A DNA stretch of 37,806 nucleotides from positions 14,229-52,034 of the forward strand of contig PLJS01000261.1 of NCBI GenBank assembly GCA_003140315.1, written 5' to 3'. This document shows positions 22,772 through 31,795 of the stretch, one piece after another. The DNA comes from Hyphomicrobiales bacterium (GTDB taxonomy: Bacteria > Pseudomonadota > Alphaproteobacteria > Rhizobiales > Xanthobacteraceae). The translations under genes and the position numbers were made by a program. The notes under the pieces are model-generated. The model ran no database searches. It saw only the letters and a program-made list of their open reading frames with translations, and was not told where the DNA came from. Numbering within the stretch: position 1 is the first letter of the stretch; each line of letters starts with the position of its first letter.

Positions 22772-24975
22772 AGCAGTGCGCCGCTCCCGGACACGAGTAC
22801 GACGCCGCGGATCTTGCCCTCGGGGAAATCGGTCGCGCGCTGGAAGGTCGCGACGTCGCGCCCGCGCGTTGATCCGGCGGTCACCACGAGGACGGCGAAA
22901 TCGGACGTAGCGGCGAGTGCCGGCCCAAGCGGATCGAAGCGATCGGTCGGACCGTCGACGACGATCGTGTAGGTCGTGTGCGCACGTTCGAGAACCCGCA
23001 GGATGCCGTCCGGATTGACCGCATTGCTGCCGCCCGTGGAGCGGCCGGCCTGCAACACCATCAGGCCGGTATGCGGCTCGGCGATCAGGGTCTGCTCCAG
23101 CTTGGCGCGGTCTTCCGCGACATCGATAAGGCCGGCGCCGGAGCCGCCCACCACGCGGCTGGTCAGCTCGCGCCGGCCGAAATCGGCATCGACGAGCATG
23201 ACGCGCGACTGGTTCGAGGCGGCGGCCAGCGCGAGGTTGAGCGCGACCTCGGCGCGCGCGCCGGGCTCGCCGGCGCTCAGGAACAGGATCGTCTGCGGCG
23301 TGCCGCTCGGTCCCGTCACGCGCAGCACGTAGCGCAGTCGGTGGATGCCGGTCGCGAAGTCCGATTTCGGCGCATCGAGCAGCGTCGCCATCACGGACGC
23401 GCCATGGCGATAGGCGCGGAACTTCGCACCGAGCCTTGCCCACAAGCCCTTGCGTCCGAGATCCTCCGGCAGTGCGGGAATCTCGGCGAGGATCGGAAGC
23501 TCGCACACCGCCTCGAGGTTGCGGCGCGAGTGGATGCGGTCGTCGGTCCAGTCGCGCACGAAGCCGATGCCGGCGCCGGCCATCGCGCCGAACGCGAGCG
23601 CCGCCAGCAGAACAAAGACAGAGCGGGGCGGCCAGGTGCGCTTGTCCGGGAGGTTTGCCTCCGCGAGGATGCGCACGTTCGCCGTATTGACGCGCTCCTG
23701 CTCGCTGGTCTCGCGCGAGCGGGTGAGGAAGGCCTGATAGACGGCGCGGCTTGCCTCGACCTCGCGCTCGAGCTCGCGCAGGCGCACCAGCGACTGGCTG
23801 GTCGCGACCGCTTCGAGCTTGAGGGCGTCGAGCCGTTGCAGCAGCGACTGCCGGGTCGCGATCGCGCGATCGTAGTCACCCTTCGCGGATTGCGAGAGGC
23901 GGGTGACCTCGCGGTCGATGAGCTGCTGGGCGTCGCGCGCCTGCGCGTTGATGTCGATGACGGCTGGATGACGCTCGCCGAGGCGGGCGGTCAGCTCGGC
24001 CTTGTGCCGGAGGATCTCGGCCTGCTGCGCGCGCAAAGCCGCAACCGTCGGCGACTGCACGGCTTCGGCGATGGCGCCCGCGTCCAGCTTGCCCTGGCGC
24101 AGCTTCTCGATCTGCTCGAACCGCGCCTTGGCCTCGTCCGCCTTCGCGCCCGCGAGCGTGAGCTGATTGGAGAGCTCGGCGAGCTGCTGTTCGCTGATGA
24201 GCTGCCCGCTCGCGCTGACGATATTGTTCTGCGCCTTGTAGGTCTCGCTGCGATCCTCGGCCTCGCGCACGCGGTCCTTGAGCTCGGTCAGCCGGCCGGA
24301 CAATGCGTCGGTTGCGCGCCGCGCGGCGGTGGTGCGGGAGCCGGCCTGATCCTCGAAATAGGCCTGCACGATCGCGTTTGTGATCATCGCGGCCTTTTCG
24401 GCGCCGCGCGTCGACACCGAGAGGTCGACCACGTAGGTGCGCTCCTGGCGGCGTGCGACGACGAGGGGGCTCAGCGTCTGCAGCGCGATGACGGCCGGCT
24501 CGGTCTGCGGCACCGGAGGCGTCATGCCGAGCTGGCCATAGATGAAATCGCGCGCCAGGTTGAACGCCGAGGCCGGCTTGACGAATTCCGGGTCCTTGTC
24601 GAGGCCGTGCGCGAGGATGACGCGTCGCAGCACGTTGTCCGAGGTCAGCACGCGCACCTGGCTTTCCACGTAGGCGGTGTTCGCGTCGGCCGGCGTGCTG
24701 TTGGAGGTGACCGCGTTGTCGACGACGCGCAGGTCGTTCGGATCGATCAGGAGCTGGGCGACGGCGGTATAGCGCGGCGTGACCGTCGCGAGGAACAGCA
24801 CGGCGGCGATCAGGCCGGCGAGCGTTCCGATCGCGATCCAGGGCCTGCGCCGCCACAGTACGCCAAAGAATTCGCCGGGCGCCGCGGGCTCCTCGCCCTG
24901 GCGTGCGATGACTTGCGGCCGTTCGGGTGACACCACCGAAGGATAACGGGGCGCGGCAGTCGACTCATGGAACAT
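22768..24975 (-). CDS. Wzc-like chain-length determinant with degenerate tyrosine-kinase domain
   Basis: A 735-residue inner-membrane protein. The Wzz domain begins after a helix near residues 45-65 (WIAIGTLAGLIAAVLFLAT) and a long periplasmic coiled coil spans about 215-430. A second helix is near 455-475, and a cytoplasmic BY-kinase-like domain fills the C-terminal 200 residues. The P-loop, normally GEGKST, reads AGEPGARAEVA (about residue 570) without Lys or Ser/Thr. Walker A' survives as MLVDADFGRRE and Walker B-like as IVVDGPTD. There is no Tyr-rich tail. It probably controls chain length without autophosphorylation. It is the first gene of an operon of five, overlapping the GH5 gene by 4 bp. 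Confidence 0.9.
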   Translation of the reverse strand: MFHESTAAPRYPSVVSPERPQVIARQGEEPAAPGEFFGVLWRRRPWIAIGTLAGLIAAVLFLATVTPRYTAVAQLLIDPNDLRVVDNAVTSNSTPADANTAYVESQVRVLTSDNVLRRVILAHGLDKDPEFVKPASAFNLARDFIYGQLGMTPPVPQTEPAVIALQTLSPLVVARRQERTYVVDLSVSTRGAEKAAMITNAIVQAYFEDQAGSRTTAARRATDALSGRLTELKDRVREAEDRSETYKAQNNIVSASGQLISEQQLAELSNQLTLAGAKADEAKARFEQIEKLRQGKLDAGAIAEAVQSPTVAALRAQQAEILRHKAELTARLGERHPAVIDINAQARDAQQLIDREVTRLSQSAKGDYDRAIATRQSLLQRLDALKLEAVATSQSLVRLRELEREVEASRAVYQAFLTRSRETSEQERVNTANVRILAEANLPDKRTWPPRSVFVLLAALAFGAMAGAGIGFVRDWTDDRIHSRRNLEAVCELPILAEIPALPEDLGRKGLWARLGAKFRAYRHGASVMATLLDAPKSDFATGIHRLRYVLRVTGPSGTPQTILFLSAGEPGARAEVALNLALAAASNQSRVMLVDADFGRRELTSRVVGGSGAGLIDVAEDRAKLEQTLIAEPHTGLMVLQAGRSTGGSNAVNPDGILRVLERAHTTYTIVVDGPTDRFDPLGPALAATSDFAVLVVTAGSTRGRDVATFQRATDFPEGKIRGVVLVSGSGALL

Positions 24976-25067
24976 GGTCTTACTCGCTACTCACTCGGCC
25001 AAGCGGCAGCCGGCGTCCGTCCCGGATCAGGACAGGTCGATCAGCCGCGAATTCACGCAACCTCACG

Positions 25068-26153
25068 CTACGCAACCCCCATGCCACGCGAAGCGATCGC
25101 GTCCGCGCTGGCGCGGGGATCGGTGGCTTTTGTCCCAAGTAACACCGCATAGGCGTCACTCATCCGCGCGACCGAATAGCGCCGCGCGATCGCGTCCACG
25201 ACGGCAGGATGCTCGGCGCGCTTGGCTTGCGCGCTTGCAACGATGGCGGCGGCCCAACCGGCGACGTCGGACGGGGCGACGAATGTCGCGGCCGTGACGC
25301 CGTCCGCCGAGAGCACCTCGCGCAGAACGGCGAGGTCCGCGGCGACGATCGGGATCCCCGCCATGGCGGCTTCGACCGCCGCGAGCCCGAAGGTTTCCCA
25401 GGCCGACGGGAAGACGAAGAGATCGCTCGCCGCGAGCAGGTCCGCGATGTCGGTGCGCGTCACGTCGCCGAGAAGATGCAGGCGCTCGGCGACGCCGAGC
25501 TCTGTGGCCAGCGCCTGATAGTCGGGCCGTTCCGGGCCGTCGCCGGCGATCACCAGACGGGCCGAGGGGATGCGAGCGAGCGCGCGGATCAGCACGTCCT
25601 GGTTCTTCTGCTCCGTCAGCCGGCCGACATTGAGGAGAATGCGGCCCTCGGGAATGCCGAAGGCGCCGAGCGTTTCGGCGCGGGTGCGCCGCGGCTGCGG
25701 CGCGGCGACGCCGTGCTCGATCATCGACATGGCGCGGCGATAGCGTGCCGGATATTGTGCGAACGCGGCAGCCGTCGCATGCGAGTTCGCGATGTTTGCG
25801 GTGTAAAGGCCGAGCGCGCCGACGATCCGGTCGAGCCGGCGCATCGACGCCTTGATTTCACCCGGCAGCGCGGTCTGATGGACGATGCGCCGCGGACGGC
25901 GCGCAAGCCATCCGATGACGCCCGTGAGGATCGAGGCGCTGGGCTGATAGGCGATGATCGCGTCGTGGCGTCCGGCGAAAATCCGCCGTACGACGCGCCA
26001 GGTTCCGGCGAGCTTGGCGGAGAGGCCCGCTCCTGGAAACAGCACGGCGGTCTCGACCGTGATGCCGCGCGCCGTCAGCCCGCCGCCGATGATCTCGGCG
26101 AGCGTCTTGACGCCGCCGGCCTCATTGCCATGGACGATCTGCAATACGCGCAT
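25068..26153 (-). CDS. Glycosyltransferase family 4 (GT-B)
   Basis: A 361-residue retaining glycosyltransferase of the GT-B fold. The N-terminal domain has QIVHGNEAGGVKTLAE. The C-terminal nucleotide-sugar domain has ILLNVGRLTEQKNQDVLI, VIAGDGPERPD and the E-x7-E motif in WETFGLAAVEAAMAGIP. It should add one sugar from a nucleotide donor to the lipid-linked repeat unit at the cytoplasmic face. Its start overlaps the end of the flippase gene by 32 bp, so the two are co-transcribed. The 92-bp gap to the Wzc-like gene on the same strand is short enough for read-through. Confidence 0.92.
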   Translation of the reverse strand: MRVLQIVHGNEAGGVKTLAEIIGGGLTARGITVETAVLFPGAGLSAKLAGTWRVVRRIFAGRHDAIIAYQPSASILTGVIGWLARRPRRIVHQTALPGEIKASMRRLDRIVGALGLYTANIANSHATAAAFAQYPARYRRAMSMIEHGVAAPQPRRTRAETLGAFGIPEGRILLNVGRLTEQKNQDVLIRALARIPSARLVIAGDGPERPDYQALATELGVAERLHLLGDVTRTDIADLLAASDLFVFPSAWETFGLAAVEAAMAGIPIVAADLAVLREVLSADGVTAATFVAPSDVAGWAAAIVASAQAKRAEHPAVVDAIARRYSVARMSDAYAVLLGTKATDPRASADAIASRGMGVA

Positions 26154-27585
26154 TGTCTTGTCCGATCGGTTCTGTGACGAGACGGCGGCCCGCGAGACTG
26201 CCGGTGAAATCGCGCAAGCCCAGAATGTTGAAACGCCAGATCACGAACGTGCCGGCGGCCGCGAAGATCACAAGCTTGACGGCGAGACGCGGCAGCGCGC
26301 CGAGCAGCGCGATATGATCGAGGACCGTGTCGGCGCCCAGCAAAAACGCCGCGATCGCCAGGATACCGGCGAGGCTTCCGAACGGGACCGGCATGCGCGG
26401 GCGCGCAATGATGAACACGCTGCAGGCCGCGAACTGCCCGGCGGTCGCGGCCCAGGCGGCGCCGAAGATGCCGTAGGTCGGGATCAGCGCCGCCGACAGC
26501 GCGCCGGTTACCGAGAGCATCAGCGTCGCGGCGATCACCTCGTTGCGGCTGGATTGCCCGAAATAGATCGATTGCCCGAAGTAGAAGGCGCGGAAGATCA
26601 GGATGGCGTTGGCGATGATGAGCGGCGCCACCAGCACACGGGCCGTGGCGCGAAAGTCCGGGCCGAACACGACGTGCACGATCTCGTCGGCGAAAGTGAT
26701 GATGAAGACCGCGCCGAACGACACGGTCGCGGCGAGCGCGCGGAACGCATCTTCCTTGGCGTTGCGCGCGGCGGCGTGATCGCCGCGGGCGACGGCGTTC
26801 TTGGCGATCGAGATGACGGCGAGCACGATCGCCTCGCTGATCACCCCGAAGCTCTGCTTGAGGAAATCCGAGGTCGCGCCGTAGGAGCCGAGCTCGGACG
26901 TGCCGACCACGTGGGCAAGGACCAGCCGGTCGATGTTCTGCCCGAGCGCGGTCACGCCGAAGGCGATGATGAGCGGCCAGCCGTAACCGAGGAAACGGCG
27001 CAACACCGCCTTGTCCGACGGTTCGGTGAGATAGGGCGCAAGGCGGATCAGCGCCGGCATCGCGGCGATGATGTTGGCGAGAGCCAGCGCGATTGCGAGC
27101 GCAAGCGCACCGCCGCCGGAGAGCAGCGCGATCGCGCCGAAGGTCACGATCAACGCGGCGCGCGCGACCAGGATGGTGGCGACCAGCCCGGCTTCGAGCC
27201 GGGTGCGCCCGGCTTCCATCACGGTGATGAACAATGACAGCGCGGCGACGACGAGGAACAGCCCGCCTGCGACCGGCCAGGGGACGAGACCCGCGAGCGC
27301 GACACCCAGGATCACGACGCCTGCGGCAACGAGCGAGCCGGCGAGAAGCCGTGACAGTGTCCCGATTTGCGCCGCCGCGGTCTCACTCTGGTACACCGCG
27401 AAGAACGCGGCGCCAAGCCACTGGCCGAGGAAGCCGTAGATGACGAAGGCCCAGGAGAAGATCAGGAGATAGCCGCCGTAAACATCGGACGCGGCAAGGC
27501 GCGTGAAAATCGCGACGGCAGCAAGGTTCGCGCCCGCCGCAAAGATGCGCGCGCCAAGATAGAGCAGCGCGTGTTCCGTCATCAT
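26122..27585 (-). CDS. Wzx-type polysaccharide flippase (MOP superfamily)
   Basis: A 487-residue integral membrane protein with about twelve to fourteen hydrophobic segments spread along the chain and no soluble domain. The order and spacing (LLYLGARIFAAGANLAAVAI at the start, GYGWPLIIAFGVTALGQNID in the middle, STELG-like YGATSDFLKQ after it) match oligosaccharide translocases that flip undecaprenyl-linked repeat units across the inner membrane. I use ATG 27585 (MMTEH); an in-frame ATG at 27612 would add nine charged residues. It is the first gene of the minus-strand block and is divergent from the cupin gene across about 290 bp, where promoters for both must lie. Confidence 0.9.
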   Translation of the reverse strand: MMTEHALLYLGARIFAAGANLAAVAIFTRLAASDVYGGYLLIFSWAFVIYGFLGQWLGAAFFAVYQSETAAAQIGTLSRLLAGSLVAAGVVILGVALAGLVPWPVAGGLFLVVAALSLFITVMEAGRTRLEAGLVATILVARAALIVTFGAIALLSGGGALALAIALALANIIAAMPALIRLAPYLTEPSDKAVLRRFLGYGWPLIIAFGVTALGQNIDRLVLAHVVGTSELGSYGATSDFLKQSFGVISEAIVLAVISIAKNAVARGDHAAARNAKEDAFRALAATVSFGAVFIITFADEIVHVVFGPDFRATARVLVAPLIIANAILIFRAFYFGQSIYFGQSSRNEVIAATLMLSVTGALSAALIPTYGIFGAAWAATAGQFAACSVFIIARPRMPVPFGSLAGILAIAAFLLGADTVLDHIALLGALPRLAVKLVIFAAAGTFVIWRFNILGLRDFTGSLAGRRLVTEPIGQDNARIADRPWQ

Positions 27586-27873
27586 GCCGTTTCGGCGCCC
27601 TTCGGGACACATTCACGTCGATCCGTCGGAACGACTGCAAGATCGCGGCCAAAATGCTGTGGTGCGATTGATTGCGTCGAATCCGAACAGGCATCGGTGT
27701 CTTAAGAAGAATCCGCGCCCGATGCGCGGCGATGCTGGCGTCAAGGTTACCGGCGAAGATGCTGCGCGGATCGATGTTCAAGAATGACGCGCCGCTGTAG
27801 GTACGATTGTTGCAAAGCCGTGCGCGCATGCTTGCGAATGCAATGCACGAAGCAGAAACAGCGGTCGGGTATC

Positions 27874-28815
27874 ATGAGTGAACGCGCCATCATCACGAAG
27901 TTCGACGACAAAGATTCGATCATGTGGGGCAACGAGCCGGTCTGCATCGGCCACAGCCTGCATCAGTCGCCGTTGTTTTCGAGCGACACCCTCGCGGAGC
28001 TGATCGAGAGCTATCCGCGCGAGCACTACAATATCTTCAGCATGGGCGCGCAGAACGGCGACCGCTGGTACTGGCGCCAGGGCGATCTCGACGGCATGTC
28101 CGGCAAGGACGTGCTGCAGGCGATCGCGAAAGGCCGACTCTGGCTCAACCTGCGCAACGTCAACAAGGTCGACAAGCGCTACGCGCAATTGCTCGACGGT
28201 CTGATGGACGAGTTTTCCGGGCGCATGCCGGGCTTCAAGGCCAAGCGCAAGGGATCGGGCATCCTGATCTCCTCGCCGATGGCGCAGGTCTATTATCACG
28301 TCGACCTGCCGGGCCAACTCCTGTTCCAGATCGCGGGCCGCAAGAAGCTTTACTTCTATCCGGCGCACAAGCCGTTCATCACGCACGAGGCGCTTGAGCG
28401 CACCGCGATCACCGGCCTCGGCGTCGATGTCGGCTTCGAGCCCTGGTACGACGAATATGCCCGCGTGCAGGACTTCGAGCCGGGGCAGATGGTGCACTGG
28501 CCGCACTTCGCGCCGCATCGCGTCGTCAACTACGACGTCATGAACGTGTCGATGACGGTCGACTTCTCCACCGACCCGATCCTGCGCGCGCAGATGGTCA
28601 ACTACGCGAACGGCATCCTGCGCCACGGCTTCGGCTGGACGCCGCGCAGCCGCAACATCAACGGCGTGCAGTTCTGGAGCAAGGCGGTGCTGCAGAAGAC
28701 GTTCCGCAATGTTCCCTGGATCAAGAAGCAGAAGACCTCCAACGAGCAGATCGAGTTCCGCCTCGACCGCTCCGCACTCGGGCAGATCGTCGACCTGCCG
28801 GCGGCGGCGGAGTGA
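27874..28815 (+). CDS. Cupin-like (JmjC-type) domain protein
   Basis: A 313-residue soluble protein. Around residue 140 it has AQVYYHVDLPGQLLFQI, with H142-x-D144 as the first two ligands of a JmjC-like iron site, then a GRKKLYFYP strand, and H215 in FAPHRVVNYD as the third ligand. Such 2-oxoglutarate/Fe(II) cupins hydroxylate proteins, lipids or small molecules. I see no signal peptide. I start it at ATG 27874, which has GGTCGGGT upstream; a frame extending back to 27784 has an unlikely Cys/Arg-rich start. It leads the plus-strand half of the polysaccharide locus, followed after 22 bp by the acyltransferase gene. Its substrate is unknown. Confidence 0.8.
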   Translation: MSERAIITKFDDKDSIMWGNEPVCIGHSLHQSPLFSSDTLAELIESYPREHYNIFSMGAQNGDRWYWRQGDLDGMSGKDVLQAIAKGRLWLNLRNVNKVDKRYAQLLDGLMDEFSGRMPGFKAKRKGSGILISSPMAQVYYHVDLPGQLLFQIAGRKKLYFYPAHKPFITHEALERTAITGLGVDVGFEPWYDEYARVQDFEPGQMVHWPHFAPHRVVNYDVMNVSMTVDFSTDPILRAQMVNYANGILRHGFGWTPRSRNINGVQFWSKAVLQKTFRNVPWIKKQKTSNEQIEFRLDRSALGQIVDLPAAAE

Positions 28816-28837
28816 CCCTGAGTGGTCCGGGCAGCCG

Positions 28838-30070
28838 ATGAGCGACGTCCGCAACGCGACTGGGGTGCTCGCGGCTTCTGAGCTTGCGCGCAAGCCGGAC
28901 ACATCGTCCGAGCCGAGCGCGCATGTGCGCGGCGCTCGTCGCTTCGAGGTCGTCGTCGAGCAGAATCCGGCCGAGATCGCGCGCCGCATGGCGGGGACGG
29001 CAAGCAACGCCGCCGCGACGGTGTTCCAGAGCGAGCCGTGGCTCGCCGCGTGGTATGCAACGATCGGCCGCACGGTCGGCGATCCGTTGCTGGTCACCGC
29101 GCTCGATCGCAGCAGCGGAGAACTTGCCGCGATGCTGCCGCTGGTGCGGCGCCGCGAGCGGTGGCTGCGCATCGCCGAATTCGCCGACGCGAGCGTGAGC
29201 GACAGCAACGCACCCGTCCTCGGGCCGGCGGCGCCGACGAACGCCGCCGAGGCTTGCGCGCTATGGGAGGCGGTCCGCGCCGCGCTCACGGATGTTGACC
29301 TCGTGCGATTCGCGAAAATGCCGGGCGGGATCGAAGGTCGCGCCAACCCGCTGGCGCTGCTGCCGGCGGCGCGGCTCTCGTCGGCGCGCGACCATCTTCT
29401 CGTCATCGAGGGCAGCTTCGACGATTACCTGGCCTCGCTGAAGCCGATGCTGCGCAAGCAGTTGCGCAAGACCTGGCGCCTATTCACCGCGCAAGAGGGC
29501 ACGACGTTCCGCCGCATCGAGGATCCGGACGAGGCGGTCGCCGTGCTCGCGGCATTGGAGCGGCAGCAGGGCGCGCGGCTGCGCGCGCGCGGGGAACCCT
29601 ACCGGCTCGACGAGCCGGCGTTCTCGGCGTTCTATCAGGCCATCACCGCCGATGGCGTCGCTGACGGCAGTGTCGTCCTCACGGTGCTGATGCATCACGA
29701 CGAGGTCGTCGCCGCGCTGCTCGGCCTCGCGCGCGGGGCGACCTATGTGATGACCCGCATTTCGGCCGACGCGAAGGGCTGGGCGAACCGCTCGCCCGGC
29801 CGGCTGATCATCGTCGAGACGATGCGGATGCTGCACGCCGAAGGATTTCGCCAGTTCGATTTCTCGATCGGCGACTATCCCTACAAGCGGCGGCTCGGCG
29901 CGCGCCCACGGCCGCTGTACGATCTCACCGCCGCGTTGACGTCGCGCGGTCTGCCGCTTGCGGCTTACGACCGCGGCAAGCAATTCGTGCGGCAGCGCCC
30001 GGCGCTGCTTGCGCTCGCGCGGCGCATGACCAGGCCGGCGCGCAAGCCGGTGGACGACGATCGTGAGTGA
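28838..30070 (+). CDS. GNAT/FemAB-like acyltransferase (BioF2/CelD family, HfsK-like)
   Basis: A 410-residue cytoplasmic protein of the CelD/BcsL-type acetyltransferase family. The N-terminal half has FQSEPWLAAWYATIGR and the central part SFDDYLASLKPMLRKQLRK. The C-terminal GNAT fold holds VLTVLMHHDEVVAALLGL and the family signature FRQFDFSIGDYPYKRRLGA. These proteins acylate sugars during polysaccharide synthesis; HfsK of Caulobacter does so in holdfast formation. The ATG at 28838 is used because the frame continuing upstream is Arg/Ser-rich and overlaps the cupin gene. It overlaps the next glycosyltransferase gene by 8 bp. Confidence 0.87.
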   Translation: MSDVRNATGVLAASELARKPDTSSEPSAHVRGARRFEVVVEQNPAEIARRMAGTASNAAATVFQSEPWLAAWYATIGRTVGDPLLVTALDRSSGELAAMLPLVRRRERWLRIAEFADASVSDSNAPVLGPAAPTNAAEACALWEAVRAALTDVDLVRFAKMPGGIEGRANPLALLPAARLSSARDHLLVIEGSFDDYLASLKPMLRKQLRKTWRLFTAQEGTTFRRIEDPDEAVAVLAALERQQGARLRARGEPYRLDEPAFSAFYQAITADGVADGSVVLTVLMHHDEVVAALLGLARGATYVMTRISADAKGWANRSPGRLIIVETMRMLHAEGFRQFDFSIGDYPYKRRLGARPRPLYDLTAALTSRGLPLAAYDRGKQFVRQRPALLALARRMTRPARKPVDDDRE

Positions 30071-31217
30071 CCCGCGCGCGCTGCGCATCGCGTTCTTCAT
30101 CCGCGCGCTGAAAGGCGGGGGCGCGCAACGCGACACCATCCTGCTGGCAAACGAGATCGCGGCGCGCGGGATTCCCGTCGATCTGCTGACACTTGTGCCG
30201 GACGGCCCACTGCGGCCGCTCGTGGCGCCTTGCGTTTCGATCGTGCCGATCGGCGGCGGTAAGCTGCGCGCGGCGGTGCCGGGATTGCGCCGCGCCCTGA
30301 TCGAGCGTCGGCCGGGCGTTCTCATCAGCGCGGAGGCCGCACCCAATCTCGTCGCGCTGTTGGCGACCAAGCTCACGCCGCGCACCAGGCGCCCGCGCCT
30401 TCTTCTGCGCGAGGTCGGCAGTCCGTCGATCGCGCAACGGCTCGACCCCTACCGGCAGAACCGGATCGCCTACCGCGTGCTGCGTTTCGTCTACCGTTTC
30501 GCCGACGCGATTGTGACGCTGACTGAAGGCGCGCGACGCGATCTTGCCGAGAACTTCGGCGTGCCGGCGGACAGGCTCGTGAAGATGTCCGCTAACGCCG
30601 TCATCGACGCGGCCGCCGCGCGCGCGGGCGAGGGCACGCGCGAGAAGGGTCTGCTGGTGTCGGTCGGGCGGCTCTCACCCGAGAAGGACCACGCGACTCT
30701 CGTGCGGGCCTTCGCGAAGCTCGACCGCAGTCTGCGCCTGGAGATCGCTGGCGATGGCCCGATGCGGGACGCGCTGCAGTCCCTCGCGCGGGAGCTCGGC
30801 GTGTCCGATCGCGTCACGCTGAGCGGCTTCGTCACCGACCCTTTCTCCGTGTTTCGCCGCGCCGAGCTCGCGATCTCGTCCTCACGCTACGAGGGCTTCG
30901 GCAACGCCATCGTCGAGGCGCTGGCCTGCGGCACGCCGGTGGTTGCGACCGACTGCCCCTACGGCCCGCGCGAAATCCTGGCTGACGGCCGCTACGGTGT
31001 CCTTACTTCGGTCGGCGACGCCGATGCGCTCGGGCGTGCGATCACGCAGGCGCTGGCGGCGACACCCGACCGCGCGGCTCTGCGGGCGCGTGCCGCCATG
31101 CACACGGTCGCGCGCGCGGCCGACGCGCTGCTCGCGATCGTCGATGGATTGGGCAACGATGCACGCATGCCGGCCCCGCGGGCTCGCCTGATGGAACAAG
31201 CCGATCCGCGATGCTAA
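30063..31217 (+). CDS. Glycosyltransferase family 4 (GT-B), second copy
   Basis: A 384-residue GT-B glycosyltransferase starting at GTG inside the end of the acyltransferase gene. The N-terminal domain begins LRIAFFIRALKGGGAQRDTI, with the Gly-rich acceptor loop. The donor domain has LLVSVGRLSPEKDHATLV, EIAGDGPMRD, and YEGFGNAIVEALACGTPVVA with the E-x7-E pair, then CPYGPREIL. It should extend the lipid-linked repeat unit. About 35 residues at the C-terminus are variable and Ala/Arg-rich. It is the last gene of the plus-strand polysaccharide unit. Confidence 0.92.
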   Translation: MSDPRALRIAFFIRALKGGGAQRDTILLANEIAARGIPVDLLTLVPDGPLRPLVAPCVSIVPIGGGKLRAAVPGLRRALIERRPGVLISAEAAPNLVALLATKLTPRTRRPRLLLREVGSPSIAQRLDPYRQNRIAYRVLRFVYRFADAIVTLTEGARRDLAENFGVPADRLVKMSANAVIDAAAARAGEGTREKGLLVSVGRLSPEKDHATLVRAFAKLDRSLRLEIAGDGPMRDALQSLARELGVSDRVTLSGFVTDPFSVFRRAELAISSSRYEGFGNAIVEALACGTPVVATDCPYGPREILADGRYGVLTSVGDADALGRAITQALAATPDRAALRARAAMHTVARAADALLAIVDGLGNDARMPAPRARLMEQADPRC

Positions 31218-31257
31218 GCAAACTCTCGCGCATCATTGCGCCAGGGGTTCGTTTGCG

Positions 31258-31704
31258 ATGCCGACCAACGCCGTCACGGAAAAAATAGTACCGATCGATC
31301 CTGCGGCTCATGGTTGGGAGCCTTACGCCGATGAAGGCTTCATCGGACTCGTCGGTCCCTTCTGGACGCGTCCGCAGGACGGCAGCGATACGCCGCTGTT
31401 CGCGTTCCTTGCCGCGCCCAAGCATCACAATCGCCGCCGCGTCGTGCAAGGCGGGATGCTGATGACGTTCGCGGACCGCTCGATGGGAATGACCTGCTGG
31501 TACGCGAACGAGAAGAAGCCGCAGGCGACCGTGCATCTCGACGTGCACTTCGTCGATGCGGTGCAGATCGGCGAGTTCGTCGAGATGCACTGCAAGGTCG
31601 TGCGGCGGACGCGCTCGCTCATCTTCATGAGCGGAGAGCTGATGGTCGGTGCGCGCATCGTCGCCACGGCGAACGGCGTGTGGAAGGCGCTGGGCCAAGG
31701 GTGA
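31258..31704 (+). CDS. PaaI-type acyl-CoA thioesterase (hotdog fold)
   Basis: A 148-residue single hotdog-domain protein. The central helix carries RRVVQGGMLMTFADRSMGM, the usual position of the Gly-Gly and the catalytic Asp in PaaI-like thioesterases, and the later strands (ATVHLDVHFVDAVQIGE, MHCKVVRRTRSLIFMSGEL) complete the sheet. Members hydrolyse aromatic or medium-chain acyl-CoA and act as tetramers in the cytoplasm. A CAGGGG site lies about 10 bases upstream of the ATG. It follows the polysaccharide genes by 40 bp but has no evident tie to them. Confidence 0.88.
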   Translation: MPTNAVTEKIVPIDPAAHGWEPYADEGFIGLVGPFWTRPQDGSDTPLFAFLAAPKHHNRRRVVQGGMLMTFADRSMGMTCWYANEKKPQATVHLDVHFVDAVQIGEFVEMHCKVVRRTRSLIFMSGELMVGARIVATANGVWKALGQG

Positions 31705-31795
31705 GCGCTGACGACGTCATGCCCTTGCGCGAGGCGGGGCAGGTATGGAACTACTTATCTCGGGAAGGGGAACGTCCAACATGGGAGGAACTGCA

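Noticed and set aside
22978-24930. 650-codon open frame antisense to the Wzc-like gene
   Set aside because: It mirrors the codon bias of the real gene, is Arg/Gly/His-rich and has no family features; it is a GC-rich shadow frame.
25209-27237. Long plus-strand frames antisense to the GT4 and flippase genes
   Set aside because: Same GC-rich antisense effect; the products resemble nothing known and are full of Arg, Glu and His repeats.
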